The translations under genes and the position numbers were made by a program. A stretch of DNA of 7,293 nt from an archaeon (GTDB lineage: Archaea > Iainarchaeota > Iainarchaeia > Iainarchaeales > Iainarchaeaceae), in the NCBI GenBank assembly GCA_024653865.1, contig JANLHD010000075.1, positions 1 to 7,293 of the forward strand. Reading direction: 5' to 3'. A model generated the notes under the pieces. It worked only from the letters and a program-made list of their open reading frames with translations, was not told the DNA's origin and made no database searches. Below are positions 1 through 5,161 of this stretch, piece after piece. How positions within the stretch are numbered: position 1 is the stretch's first letter; the number at the start of each line of letters is the position of its first letter.

Positions 1-1
1 T

Positions 2-118
2 ACAATTCTGGTGCAAGACCCCAAGGCATTCGAGAAAATTGCCGGGGAAATTAGGCAGACAATGAAAATCAAGGAACTTGCAATCGAGCAGGGCGAAGCA
101 GTTAGAGTTTCCCTTTAA
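2..118 (+). CDS. C-terminal end of an unidentified protein (5' truncated)
   Basis: An open frame enters from the left edge and runs 38 codons to a TAA at 116-118. The visible end contains the stretches DPKAFEKIAGEIRQT and KIKELAIEQGEAVRVSL, which look like a helix followed by a short strand at the end of a soluble alpha/beta domain. Codon use (GAG, GCC, GGG, CAG) resembles the ribosomal and lipid genes downstream, which supports a real gene. No start or motif is visible, so the family cannot be named. The next gene starts 51 bases later behind its own TATA-like box, so the two are probably not co-transcribed. Confidence 0.6.
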   Translation, partial: TILVQDPKAFEKIAGEIRQTMKIKELAIEQGEAVRVSL

Positions 119-135
119 GTGAATTAGTACACAAT

Positions 136-146
136 AAAATTAAATA
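136..146 (+). promoter_or_regulatory. TATA-like box for the 244-residue orphan gene
   Basis: The AT-only run AAAATTAAATA lies in an intergenic gap, centred about 28 bases before the ATG at 170. Archaeal TATA boxes sit roughly 26-30 bases before the transcription start, so the transcript would begin at or next to the start codon (leaderless). No purine-rich Shine-Dalgarno sequence lies between the box and the ATG, which fits. The assignment rests on position and composition only. Confidence 0.5.
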
Positions 147-169
147 GTTGAAGATGTCTCAATTTTCTA

Positions 170-904
170 ATGAAATCAAAACGCCCATACAAAATTTCTA
201 CTGGCCCCGGGGAATTTACCTTAAGTCCAAGAGTTAGAAGAACTAAAAGCAGAACCCATGCAGTGGAGGAATTCAACAGAATGGTTGATCAAGGCGTGAT
301 AACGGGAATTACAACCAAGGAAGGAAGGGTTGCGGGTGCAAAACACAAGCCACCAAACATGACTCCGACCCAATTCCACACCATAAGACAAGTAGTAAGA
401 ATTTCACAAGAACCAGCATCGAGAAAAAATGCACCATTCAGAAGCAAAGAAGACAAAATTAACGATGCATCATATCATTCTCTTGTCCGGCACGGATTAC
501 AAGGCGGATTTAAAGCCTATCACCCTACTCTGGAACTAGCCAGTTTAGAAGGGAAAGATGTAGGTGAATACGTGAGATTGGCAGAAGCGGCAAATCATCA
601 AACCTACCCTGCTTTGCATAAAGTTGCCCAAATGACTCCGGCCCAAATCAAAAAAAATCTCAGGGTGCAACTCAGGTATTTCCAGGCATTCATGAAAAAA
701 AGGAAAATGAAAGAACTTCCGATTGCAAAGGATGCTGGACTTTATGATTATACTGAAGTCACAATAAAGCTAAAGCCAAATGGCGATGTTGAAAAGGAAG
801 TGCGAGGCTTCGGTAAGCCCGGAGATGGTTCCGTCGTACAAATAATGACAAAAATAATTTTGCACAATAACGGGCGGATATCTACTGAAAAAAGATACTA
901 TTAA
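170..904 (+). CDS. Hypothetical basic protein, 244 residues, family not recognised
   Basis: The frame is open from ATG 170 to TAA 902-904. The nearest upstream ATG, at 154, is in another frame. I do not recognise the product. It is rich in Lys and Arg with no evident signal peptide or membrane segment, so it is probably cytosolic. Residues 1-30 are strongly basic, with a PRVRRTKSRTH stretch. Residues 160-180 (MTPAQIKKNLRVQLRYFQAF) look like an amphipathic helix leading into a KKRK cluster. The last 50 residues (TEVTIKLKPNGDVEKEV, then IILHNNGRISTEKRYY) look like beta hairpins. GC is about 42%, lower than the neighbours, and Ala is mostly GCA with few GCG codons. The gene stands alone, with its own TATA box and gaps on both sides. 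A nucleic-acid-binding role is conceivable from the charge but is not shown. Lineage-restricted or acquired origin is an inference. Confidence 0.7.
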   Translation: MKSKRPYKISTGPGEFTLSPRVRRTKSRTHAVEEFNRMVDQGVITGITTKEGRVAGAKHKPPNMTPTQFHTIRQVVRISQEPASRKNAPFRSKEDKINDASYHSLVRHGLQGGFKAYHPTLELASLEGKDVGEYVRLAEAANHQTYPALHKVAQMTPAQIKKNLRVQLRYFQAFMKKRKMKELPIAKDAGLYDYTEVTIKLKPNGDVEKEVRGFGKPGDGSVVQIMTKIILHNNGRISTEKRYY

Positions 905-917
905 CGAACGGCGGTAA

Positions 918-926
918 TTTAATAAA
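918..926 (+). promoter_or_regulatory. TATA-like box for the membrane protein-bud32 unit
   Basis: TTTAATAAA lies about 30-38 bases before the ATG at 956, inside the 51-base gap after the orphan gene. A start of transcription around 946-952 would leave a leader of under ten bases. A second AT-rich stretch, CTATATT at 938-944, is too close to the ATG to be the box for it. The assignment is by position only. Confidence 0.4.
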
Positions 927-955
927 ACACAAAACACTATATTGAACGAATCTTT

Positions 956-1477
956 ATGGCTCTAATCCGCAAAATGCTTTTTTTTGCAATCCTGTTGGGG
1001 GTGCTTTATATTGTTGCAACCAACATGGGTTTTTTGGGCGAAGGCGCACAGAAGCTGCGCGCGCTTGACAAGCAGTTCTCCGTGGGCGAAGAAAAATTTG
1101 TCCCCGCGACAATCACCGAACTCGAGCAGTACAAAAATGCCCTGGGTGAAATCGACGCCAAAAGCGAAGCGGAAAAGTCGATGGTTGAACTCAAGCTAGG
1201 GCTTGTGGAAATGCAAAAAAGCATGCTCTCAATGAAAGGCCACCTCGAGAACATCAATTATGATGAAATTGACTGCAGGGTCGCGGGGCCAATTGTGTCC
1301 GCAAGGCAGAACGCAGAGCAGGCACTTGTGCATGCAAAAGGGGCGCTTGCGAAAAAATCTTCGGTTGCGGGGCTCGAGGGATTCTCCTACATCACGGCAA
1401 GCTCTTTTGATGAGACAATGAATGCGGTCATCTCTTCGCTCGAACGCCAGGTGAACAGCCTTAAAACACTTTGCTGA
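956..1477 (+). CDS. Membrane-anchored coiled-coil protein of unknown function
   Basis: The 173-residue protein has one hydrophobic segment at about residues 7-26 (MLFFAILLGVLYIVATNMGF), preceded by basic residues. It therefore looks like an N-terminal signal anchor with the rest outside, by the positive-inside rule. Residues about 52-100 are helix-forming and rich in Glu, Lys and Leu, probably a coiled coil. A second helical part covers about 112-133 and 150-172. There are two cysteines, Cys107 and the very last residue Cys173, which could pair outside the cell. No catalytic motif or known domain is visible. The bud32 gene follows after 12 bases, so the two are probably co-transcribed. Short T-rich sequence (ATCTTT) precedes the ATG and no Shine-Dalgarno site is seen. 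Function is unknown. A cell-surface spacer or complex subunit is possible, without direct support. Confidence 0.75.
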   Translation: MALIRKMLFFAILLGVLYIVATNMGFLGEGAQKLRALDKQFSVGEEKFVPATITELEQYKNALGEIDAKSEAEKSMVELKLGLVEMQKSMLSMKGHLENINYDEIDCRVAGPIVSARQNAEQALVHAKGALAKKSSVAGLEGFSYITASSFDETMNAVISSLERQVNSLKTLC

Positions 1478-1489
1478 AAACAGCTTTTT

Positions 1490-2101
1490 ATGGAACTTTT
1501 GCAGCAAGGGGCGGAGGCAAAGCTTTTTCGCTCCGAATACTTGGGAAGGCCGTGCGTGGTTAAGCAAAGGCAGCCAAAAAATTACAGGGAAAAAATCCTT
1601 GATGAACGGATTTTGCGTGAAAGGATTAGGACAGAATGCATGCTACTTTCGCGCGCAAAAAAGGCAGGAGTAAGAACCCCGGTGGTATGGAAGGTTGACC
1701 TTGGGGCAAAGGAAATCACATGCGAATTTGTGGATGGAAAAACAATGAAAAAAGAACTCCTCCGCGGCTCCGCAAATTCCCTTGAGTATTGCAAAAAGGC
1801 GGGAGAAATTGTTGCGAGGCTGCATTCTTGCGGAATAATCCACGGAGACCTGACCACAAGCAACATCATTATACATAACGATGGTTTGGTTTTGCTGGAC
1901 TTTGGGTTGGGAAGGCTCGCGGAAAAGCAAGAGGAGTTCGCCGTCGACCTATTGGTGTTCAAAAAGACGTTCGCGGCAACGCATTATCGCCTCGAGGGCG
2001 GTTGGGATGCGGTGGAAAACGCGTACATTAAGGCTTTTTCCACAGGGAAATCGGTAGTTGCGCACATCGGCAAAATCGAGGCAAGGGCGAGGTATTATTG
2101 A
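1490..2101 (+). CDS. bud32: KEOPS complex serine/threonine kinase/ATPase Bud32 (stand-alone)
   Basis: The 203-residue protein is a minimal RIO-like kinase. Visible motifs are the nucleotide loop QGAEAKLF (about 6-13), the catalytic Lys in VVKQR (Lys25), Glu49 in RTECMLL, the catalytic loop HGDLTTSN (118-125, Asp120 and Asn125) and the metal-binding DFG (137-139). It ends in a basic ARARYY tail, where Bud32 proteins normally carry a short basic C-terminus. In KEOPS, Bud32 works with Kae1, Cgi121 and Pcc1 to place threonylcarbamoyl on A37 of ANN-decoding tRNAs; its ATPase supports Kae1. Some archaea fuse Kae1 to Bud32, but here Bud32 is separate and no Kae1 gene is in the window. It follows the membrane protein gene by 12 bases and has a T-rich pre-start sequence (GCTTTTT) with no Shine-Dalgarno site. 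A generic RIO kinase is less likely given the small size and the GAEA and HGDLTTSN motifs. Confidence 0.95.
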   Translation: MELLQQGAEAKLFRSEYLGRPCVVKQRQPKNYREKILDERILRERIRTECMLLSRAKKAGVRTPVVWKVDLGAKEITCEFVDGKTMKKELLRGSANSLEYCKKAGEIVARLHSCGIIHGDLTTSNIIIHNDGLVLLDFGLGRLAEKQEEFAVDLLVFKKTFAATHYRLEGGWDAVENAYIKAFSTGKSVVAHIGKIEARARYY

Positions 2102-2137
2102 ATTTCAGCCTGATTTGGGGGCTGAGCCACCCAAGCA

Positions 2138-2145
2138 TTTTTAAA
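2138..2145 (+). promoter_or_regulatory. TATA-like box for the ribosomal protein operon
   Basis: TTTTTAAA lies 37 bases after the bud32 stop codon and resembles the archaeal TATA consensus. The expected transcription start is near 2168, about 140 bases before the rps15 ATG. That would be a long leader by archaeal standards. No better box lies nearer to rps15; the T-run at 2300-2305 is too close to the ATG to serve it. Confidence 0.5.
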
Positions 2146-2152
2146 GGTTCCA

Positions 2153-2196
2153 GGGGAAGGAATAGTAGTACTTTTTCTTTTAGAAAAAGCTTCCCC
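2153..2196 (+). repeat. Inverted repeat: bulged hairpin near the predicted rps15 transcription start
   Basis: GGGGAAG (2153-2159) pairs with CTTCCCC (2190-2196), seven perfect pairs. Inside it CTTTTTCT (2171-2178) pairs with AGAAAAAG (2182-2189), eight perfect pairs around a TTT loop. The two helices abut on the 3' side (2189/2190), so they would stack as a 15-pair stem with an 11-base bulge (2160-2170) on the 5' side. If transcription starts near 2168, only the inner hairpin is in the new transcript. The full stem would form only in read-through RNA from bud32. Confidence 0.55.
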
Positions 2197-2308
2197 GCAC
2201 CTGAATGCGACCGTTAGGGAGCAAGTCCTACCGAAGGTGGACGCGCACCAAACCGGCGCAACGGTTTTAGGGCGGGTCGGTACCCAAAGAATTTGAAGGT
2301 TTTTTATT
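2168..2308 (+). promoter_or_regulatory. Putative structured 5' leader of rps15 (or an unassigned small RNA)
   Basis: This stretch lies between a TATA-like box and the rps15 ATG and holds no convincing gene. Four local helices can be drawn: CTTTTTCT with AGAAAAAG (2171-2189); CACCT (2199-2203 region) with AGGTG (2234-2238 region), enclosing TAGG with CCTA; AAACCG with CGGTTT (about 2250-2267, six pairs, loop GCGCAA); and GGGT with ACCC around a CGGT loop (about 2275-2285). It then runs through GAAGG and a T-rich stretch into the start codon. Bacterial S15 mRNA leaders are bound by S15 for feedback control, and a similar role here would be an inference. I could not match it to tRNA, 5S rRNA, RNase P RNA, a C/D-box guide or a riboswitch class. 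Confidence 0.4.
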
Positions 2309-2764
2309 ATGGCAAGGATGCATTCAGGGGCAAGGGGAAAGAGCGGTTCCACGCCGCCGGCTTCAAAGCAAAGCCCGGATTGGGTGGAGTACAAGCCTGC
2401 CGAAATTGAGCAGGTGATTTTGGACCTCGCGAACACCGGCCAGACTCCGAGCATAATCGGAATGACCCTTCGCGACCAGTACGGAATTCCCAGCACCAAA
2501 AAGCTCACCGGAAAAACAATCGAAAAAATCCTTTCGGAAAAAGGCGTTGAGGCGGATTTTCCAAGGGACCTATTGAACCTTATCAGCAGGTCAGTTACTC
2601 TAAAGAGGCACATGGACGCAAACAAAAAGGACATGACCTCAAAGCGCGGCTACATTCTAACCGTTAGCAAAATAAGAAGGCTCACAAAGTATTACGATTC
2701 AAAAGGCAAGATTCCGAAAGGCTGGAGATACACTCCGCAGCAGGCGGAATTGCTCGTGAAGTGA
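2309..2764 (+). CDS. rps15: Small ribosomal subunit protein uS15 (archaeal S15P)
   Basis: The 151-residue product follows the archaeal S15P pattern along its whole length. It has a basic archaeal N-terminal extension (MARMHSGARGKSGSTPP), then WVEYKPAEIEQVILDLANTG, then the hallmark IGMTLRDQYGIPS, a LTGKTIEKIL helix, and the S15 core ending in KIRRLTKYYDSKGKIPKGWRY. Length is normal for archaea and eukaryotes; the bacterial protein is about 89 residues. It binds the central domain of 16S rRNA early in 30S assembly. It is first in an operon, with the eS1 gene starting seven bases after its stop. The ATG is preceded by GAAGG about ten bases upstream, a weak Shine-Dalgarno match, and by a T-run. 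Control through the upstream leader is possible. Confidence 0.97.
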   Translation: MARMHSGARGKSGSTPPASKQSPDWVEYKPAEIEQVILDLANTGQTPSIIGMTLRDQYGIPSTKKLTGKTIEKILSEKGVEADFPRDLLNLISRSVTLKRHMDANKKDMTSKRGYILTVSKIRRLTKYYDSKGKIPKGWRYTPQQAELLVK

Positions 2765-2771
2765 TGATTTT

Positions 2772-3392
2772 ATGGCGAAGGAAAAAGTTGAAAAGGCGGC
2801 AAAGGCACAGCCAAAGACCAGGAAAAAAACCACGGACAAGTGGAAGAAAAAGGCATGGTACAGCGTGCTTGCTCCTGCAGAATTCGAGAACAGGGTAATC
2901 GGGGAAACGATTTCCGAAAAGCCGGAGACACTGATGGGAAGGACCGTTTTAATCAGCGGACGCGACCTCGCGAACCAGCCGAAAAAACAGCACGTCCAAT
3001 TAAAATTCAGGGTAATTGGCACAAGCGGGACGAGCGCGAACACCGAAGCGGTTGGCCACGAGATAAAGGACTCTTATTTGAGAAGGGTTGTGCGCAGGCG
3101 CGCGAGCAAAATAATGAGCGTCAAGAATTACACCTCCAAGGACGGGCGCACTTTCAAGGTTAAAATCGTCATTGCCACCGAGAGGAAGGCGTCGCAAAAG
3201 CAAAAGGCGAGCATTAGAAGAAAAACAGAGGAGCTTGCGGCGCTAATCATCGCGGATTTTGATTCGAAAAAAGTGATCGATGAACTGGTTTTTGGCACTG
3301 TGCCGAACAAGATTTACCCTGAACTCAAAAAAATTGTGCCGATTAAAAGAATAGAAATTACTAAATCGTCACTTTTCCTCATTAAGGGATAA
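2772..3392 (+). CDS. rps3ae: Small ribosomal subunit protein eS1 (S3Ae)
   Basis: The 206-residue product matches eS1, found in archaea and eukaryotes and absent from bacteria. It has a very basic N-terminus, then WKKKAWYSVLAPAEFENRVIGET, then LMGRTVLISGRDLANQ, the VQLKFRVIG strand and GHEIKDSYLRRVVRRRASKI. The later part includes RTFKVKIVIATERKAS, a Lys-rich helix and KIYPELKKIVPIKRIEITKSSL near the end. Length is normal for the family. It sits at the platform of the 30S subunit near the mRNA exit. It follows rps15 by seven bases (TGATGATTTTATGG), so translation is probably coupled. The DUF92 gene follows 11 bases after its stop. Confidence 0.95.
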   Translation: MAKEKVEKAAKAQPKTRKKTTDKWKKKAWYSVLAPAEFENRVIGETISEKPETLMGRTVLISGRDLANQPKKQHVQLKFRVIGTSGTSANTEAVGHEIKDSYLRRVVRRRASKIMSVKNYTSKDGRTFKVKIVIATERKASQKQKASIRRKTEELAALIIADFDSKKVIDELVFGTVPNKIYPELKKIVPIKRIEITKSSLFLIKG

Positions 3393-3403
3393 AGGGAAGT
3401 TGT

Positions 3404-4081
3404 ATGGTTATCGGCCAGGAGCTTGAGGCCTTAATCGCAGCATTCATCCTCTTGCTCTTTTCTTTCATCGCCCACAAAAAAGGGTTGCTAAGCACCCCTG
3501 GCATACTGCTCGCGTGCGCCGTCGGATTAATGGCGTTCATGGCGGGCGGGTTTTTGCCTTTCATAGCGCTTGTAGTGTTTTACATAGTTGCGGAAACCGC
3601 CACCAACCTCGCGCGCGAGAAGGAAACAAGGCACGAGCAAAGAACCTACACAAACATACTCGGAAACTCCGGAGCGGCAATAATAGCGCTCTTTTTGGGA
3701 AGCCCGATAGCATTTTTCGGGGCAGTTTCCGCGGCGCTCTCCGACACGATTTCATCCGAAATAGGGATGCTTTCGCAAAAAAAACCCATCCTAATAACAA
3801 CGCTCGAACGCGTTCCCAAGGGAACCGACGGCGGCATAACCCTGCTCGGGGTAATTGCGGCATTTCTTGGGGCGGCGATTATGGGCGCGTTTTATTACCT
3901 GGCTTTCGGCGGCATTGCCGCGAGCGCAATAATAGTTGGGGCAGGAATCATAGGCAGCGTTGTTGACAGCATTCTTGGCGCGGTGTTTGAGAGAAAAGGC
4001 AGCCTTGACAACACGCACGTGAATTTCCTCGCGAGCTGTGCGGGCGCATTGTTCGCGGCAATCGCATACGCATTAATTTAG
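3404..4081 (+). CDS. DUF92 family integral membrane protein, putative isoprenoid-phosphate CTP-dependent enzyme
   Basis: The 225-residue protein is almost wholly hydrophobic, with about six membrane segments (roughly 7-23, 31-48, 49-66, 89-112, 146-170 and 172-192, with a last one near 205-224). DUF92 (TIGR00297-type) features are RTYTNILGNSG (80-90), SDTISSEIG (113-121), ERVPKGTDGGITLLG (135-149) and a late polar SLDNTHVNF (200-208). The family includes plant VTE6, a phytyl-phosphate kinase, and belongs to the same broad group as CTP-using cytidylyltransferases. In archaea the substrate has not been shown to my knowledge; a prenyl phosphate is a reasonable guess. It is third in the ribosomal operon, 11 bases after eS1, with an AGGGA sequence six bases before the ATG. 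The CDP-archaeol synthase gene follows after 72 bases. Family assignment is firm, function is not. Confidence 0.88.
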   Translation: MVIGQELEALIAAFILLLFSFIAHKKGLLSTPGILLACAVGLMAFMAGGFLPFIALVVFYIVAETATNLAREKETRHEQRTYTNILGNSGAAIIALFLGSPIAFFGAVSAALSDTISSEIGMLSQKKPILITTLERVPKGTDGGITLLGVIAAFLGAAIMGAFYYLAFGGIAASAIIVGAGIIGSVVDSILGAVFERKGSLDNTHVNFLASCAGALFAAIAYALI

Positions 4082-4112
4082 CGTTAACTTGTTAATGAGC
4101 CAAAAAAAAGCT

Positions 4113-4121
4113 TCTTAAAAT
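4113..4121 (+). promoter_or_regulatory. TATA-like box for the carS-archaeosortase unit
   Basis: TCTTAAAAT lies about 26-30 bases before 4145, in the 72-base gap after the DUF92 gene. A transcript starting there would leave a leader of about ten bases before ATG 4154. It would begin downstream of the alternative GTG start at 4133, so the box also helps to choose the start codon of carS. Confidence 0.45.
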
Positions 4122-4153
4122 GCTTCCCCCAAGTGGTTAGAATCGTGGTCGAA

Positions 4154-4669
4154 ATGATTTTGCAGGAGGAGGCAATCAAGCTGCTTTTGTACTTGGCGCC
4201 TATGTATTTTACGAACAGTTCCGCGATGCTTTTTGGGGGGAAAACCGCGCTTGATTTCGGGAAAAAATTTTGGGATGCAAAGCCTATTTTGGGCCCCGGA
4301 AAAACCTTCAAGGGGGTTTTCTTCGGCATAACAATAGGAACCATGGTGGCAATCGTCGCATCTCTTTTGCTTCCACAAAAAACCGTGGCGTTTGGCAATT
4401 ATGTTTTGCTCGGATTTTTGCTCTCGCTTGGCGCAATACTAGGCGACATGGTGGCGAGCTTTTTCAAGAGGAGAAATGACATAGAGCAGGGGAGCGAAGT
4501 GCTTTTTTTGGACCAATTGGATTTTGTGTTCGGCGGCATGTTTTTGGGGGGCTTTATTTATGCCCCGGATTTTTATGAAATCGTTTTTGTCATGCTATTG
4601 ACCCTTGTGGTTCACAAGGCATCCAACTACATCGCGTACAAGGCGAAACTCAAAAAGGTGCCGTGGTGA
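4154..4669 (+). CDS. carS: CDP-archaeol synthase (CTP:2,3-di-O-geranylgeranylglycerol-1-phosphate cytidylyltransferase)
   Basis: The enzyme transfers CMP from CTP to unsaturated archaetidic acid to make CDP-archaeol, the common precursor of archaeal polar lipids. The 171-residue membrane protein has about five hydrophobic segments and the CarS/DUF46 motifs in order: YFTNSSAMLFGGKTALDFG (18-36), ILGPGKTFKG (45-54), LGDMVASFFKRR (96-107) and the Asp pair in FLDQLDFVFGG (118-128). The frame is open back to GTG 4133. I prefer ATG 4154 because it places the NSSAMLFGG motif as far from the start as in other family members and fits the TATA box at 4113-4121. No clear Shine-Dalgarno site precedes it. 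The stop overlaps the next gene, so the two are translationally linked. Its presence shows that the organism can make at least this step of ether lipids. Confidence 0.94.
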   Translation: MILQEEAIKLLLYLAPMYFTNSSAMLFGGKTALDFGKKFWDAKPILGPGKTFKGVFFGITIGTMVAIVASLLLPQKTVAFGNYVLLGFLLSLGAILGDMVASFFKRRNDIEQGSEVLFLDQLDFVFGGMFLGGFIYAPDFYEIVFVMLLTLVVHKASNYIAYKAKLKKVPW

Positions 4670-5160
4670 ACAAAAAAATTTGGCAAGACGCAAGGCTCGC
4701 ATTTCTCGCAAAATTCTTCGCAATATTTGCGCTCGCCGAACTATTGCTCTTCACGCTCGACCTCTCGATCATACAAAATTTTATTGCGTCCTCTATCGCG
4801 CTTCAATTGGGACTTGATTTTGCGGGAAATTACATTTTCGCCAAGGGAGGGGTTTTTGTCATCGTCCCGAGCTGCACCGGGCTTGTTGGCACAAGCGTTC
4901 TTGGGGCGATTATTTTTTCGCTCAAAAAGCCGGAAGTGAGGCAAAAAATAGCAATCTTTTTCGCGGGCGCAATTCTTCTCATTATTTTGAACTATTTCCG
5001 TGTGCTCTTTGTGGTGTGGCTGGGCGCGGAGTTTGGTATGGGGCTTGCCGAAATCGCGCACGTAGTTTCTTGGTTTGTTGCCTCGTCCTTTGTTATAGTA
5101 TTGTGGTATTTCTTCACGAAAAAGGCCGCGGGAATAAAGGACTTTTCGGGCTTTCTCTAA
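4666..5160 (+). CDS. Archaeosortase/exosortase family transpeptidase
   Basis: The 164-residue membrane protein carries the archaeosortase/exosortase signature. The catalytic Cys sits in VPSCTGLVG (Cys70), the Arg in ILNYFRVLFVVW (Arg112) and the His in AEIAHVVSW (His132), each at or near the end of a membrane segment. There are about five hydrophobic segments (roughly 11-32, 42-58, 64-84, 95-118 and 133-150). These enzymes cleave C-terminal sorting tails (PGF-CTERM and similar) of exported proteins; ArtA in haloarchaea is linked with attachment of a prenyl lipid. Length is at the short end, without extra domains, so I cannot assign a subfamily. The start is either GTG 4663 or GTG 4666. I chose 4666 because it makes a four-base GTGA overlap with the carS stop and places GGTG (4657-4660) five bases upstream. 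No protein in the window has a visible sorting tail, so the targets lie elsewhere. Confidence 0.9.
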   Translation: MNKKIWQDARLAFLAKFFAIFALAELLLFTLDLSIIQNFIASSIALQLGLDFAGNYIFAKGGVFVIVPSCTGLVGTSVLGAIIFSLKKPEVRQKIAIFFAGAILLIILNYFRVLFVVWLGAEFGMGLAEIAHVVSWFVASSFVIVLWYFFTKKAAGIKDFSGFL

Positions 5161-5161
5161 G

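Noticed and set aside
1229..1567. Minus strand open frames opposite the coiled-coil protein and bud32
   Set aside because: They are antisense shadows of + strand genes whose identity (Bud32) or properties (signal anchor, coiled coil, operon spacing) are better supported.
2102..2308. A tRNA, 5S rRNA or RNase P RNA in the gap before rps15
   Set aside because: No T-loop sequence of the GTTCRA type with a five-pair stem and no seven-pair acceptor stem could be found on either strand. GGGAGCAAGTCC (2217-2228) loosely resembles the RNase P GGGAGGAAAGTCC element, but the partner sequences (ACAGAA and GGCTTA types) are absent. 5S rRNA hallmarks are also missing.
2095..2634. A 179-codon minus strand open frame across the leader and rps15
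   Set aside because: Most of it is antisense to clearly identified uS15, it has no recognisable domain, and codon use does not fit the window.
3514..3966. Alternative-frame open frames within the DUF92 gene on both strands
   Set aside because: They are Arg-rich translations typical of shifted frames in GC-rich membrane protein genes, and they conflict with the conserved DUF92 motifs.
4133..4153. GTG 4133 as the start of carS
   Set aside because: It would add seven residues not expected from the family and would lie upstream of the transcription start implied by the TATA box at 4113-4121. ATG 4154 gives the normal spacing to the NSSAMLFGG motif.
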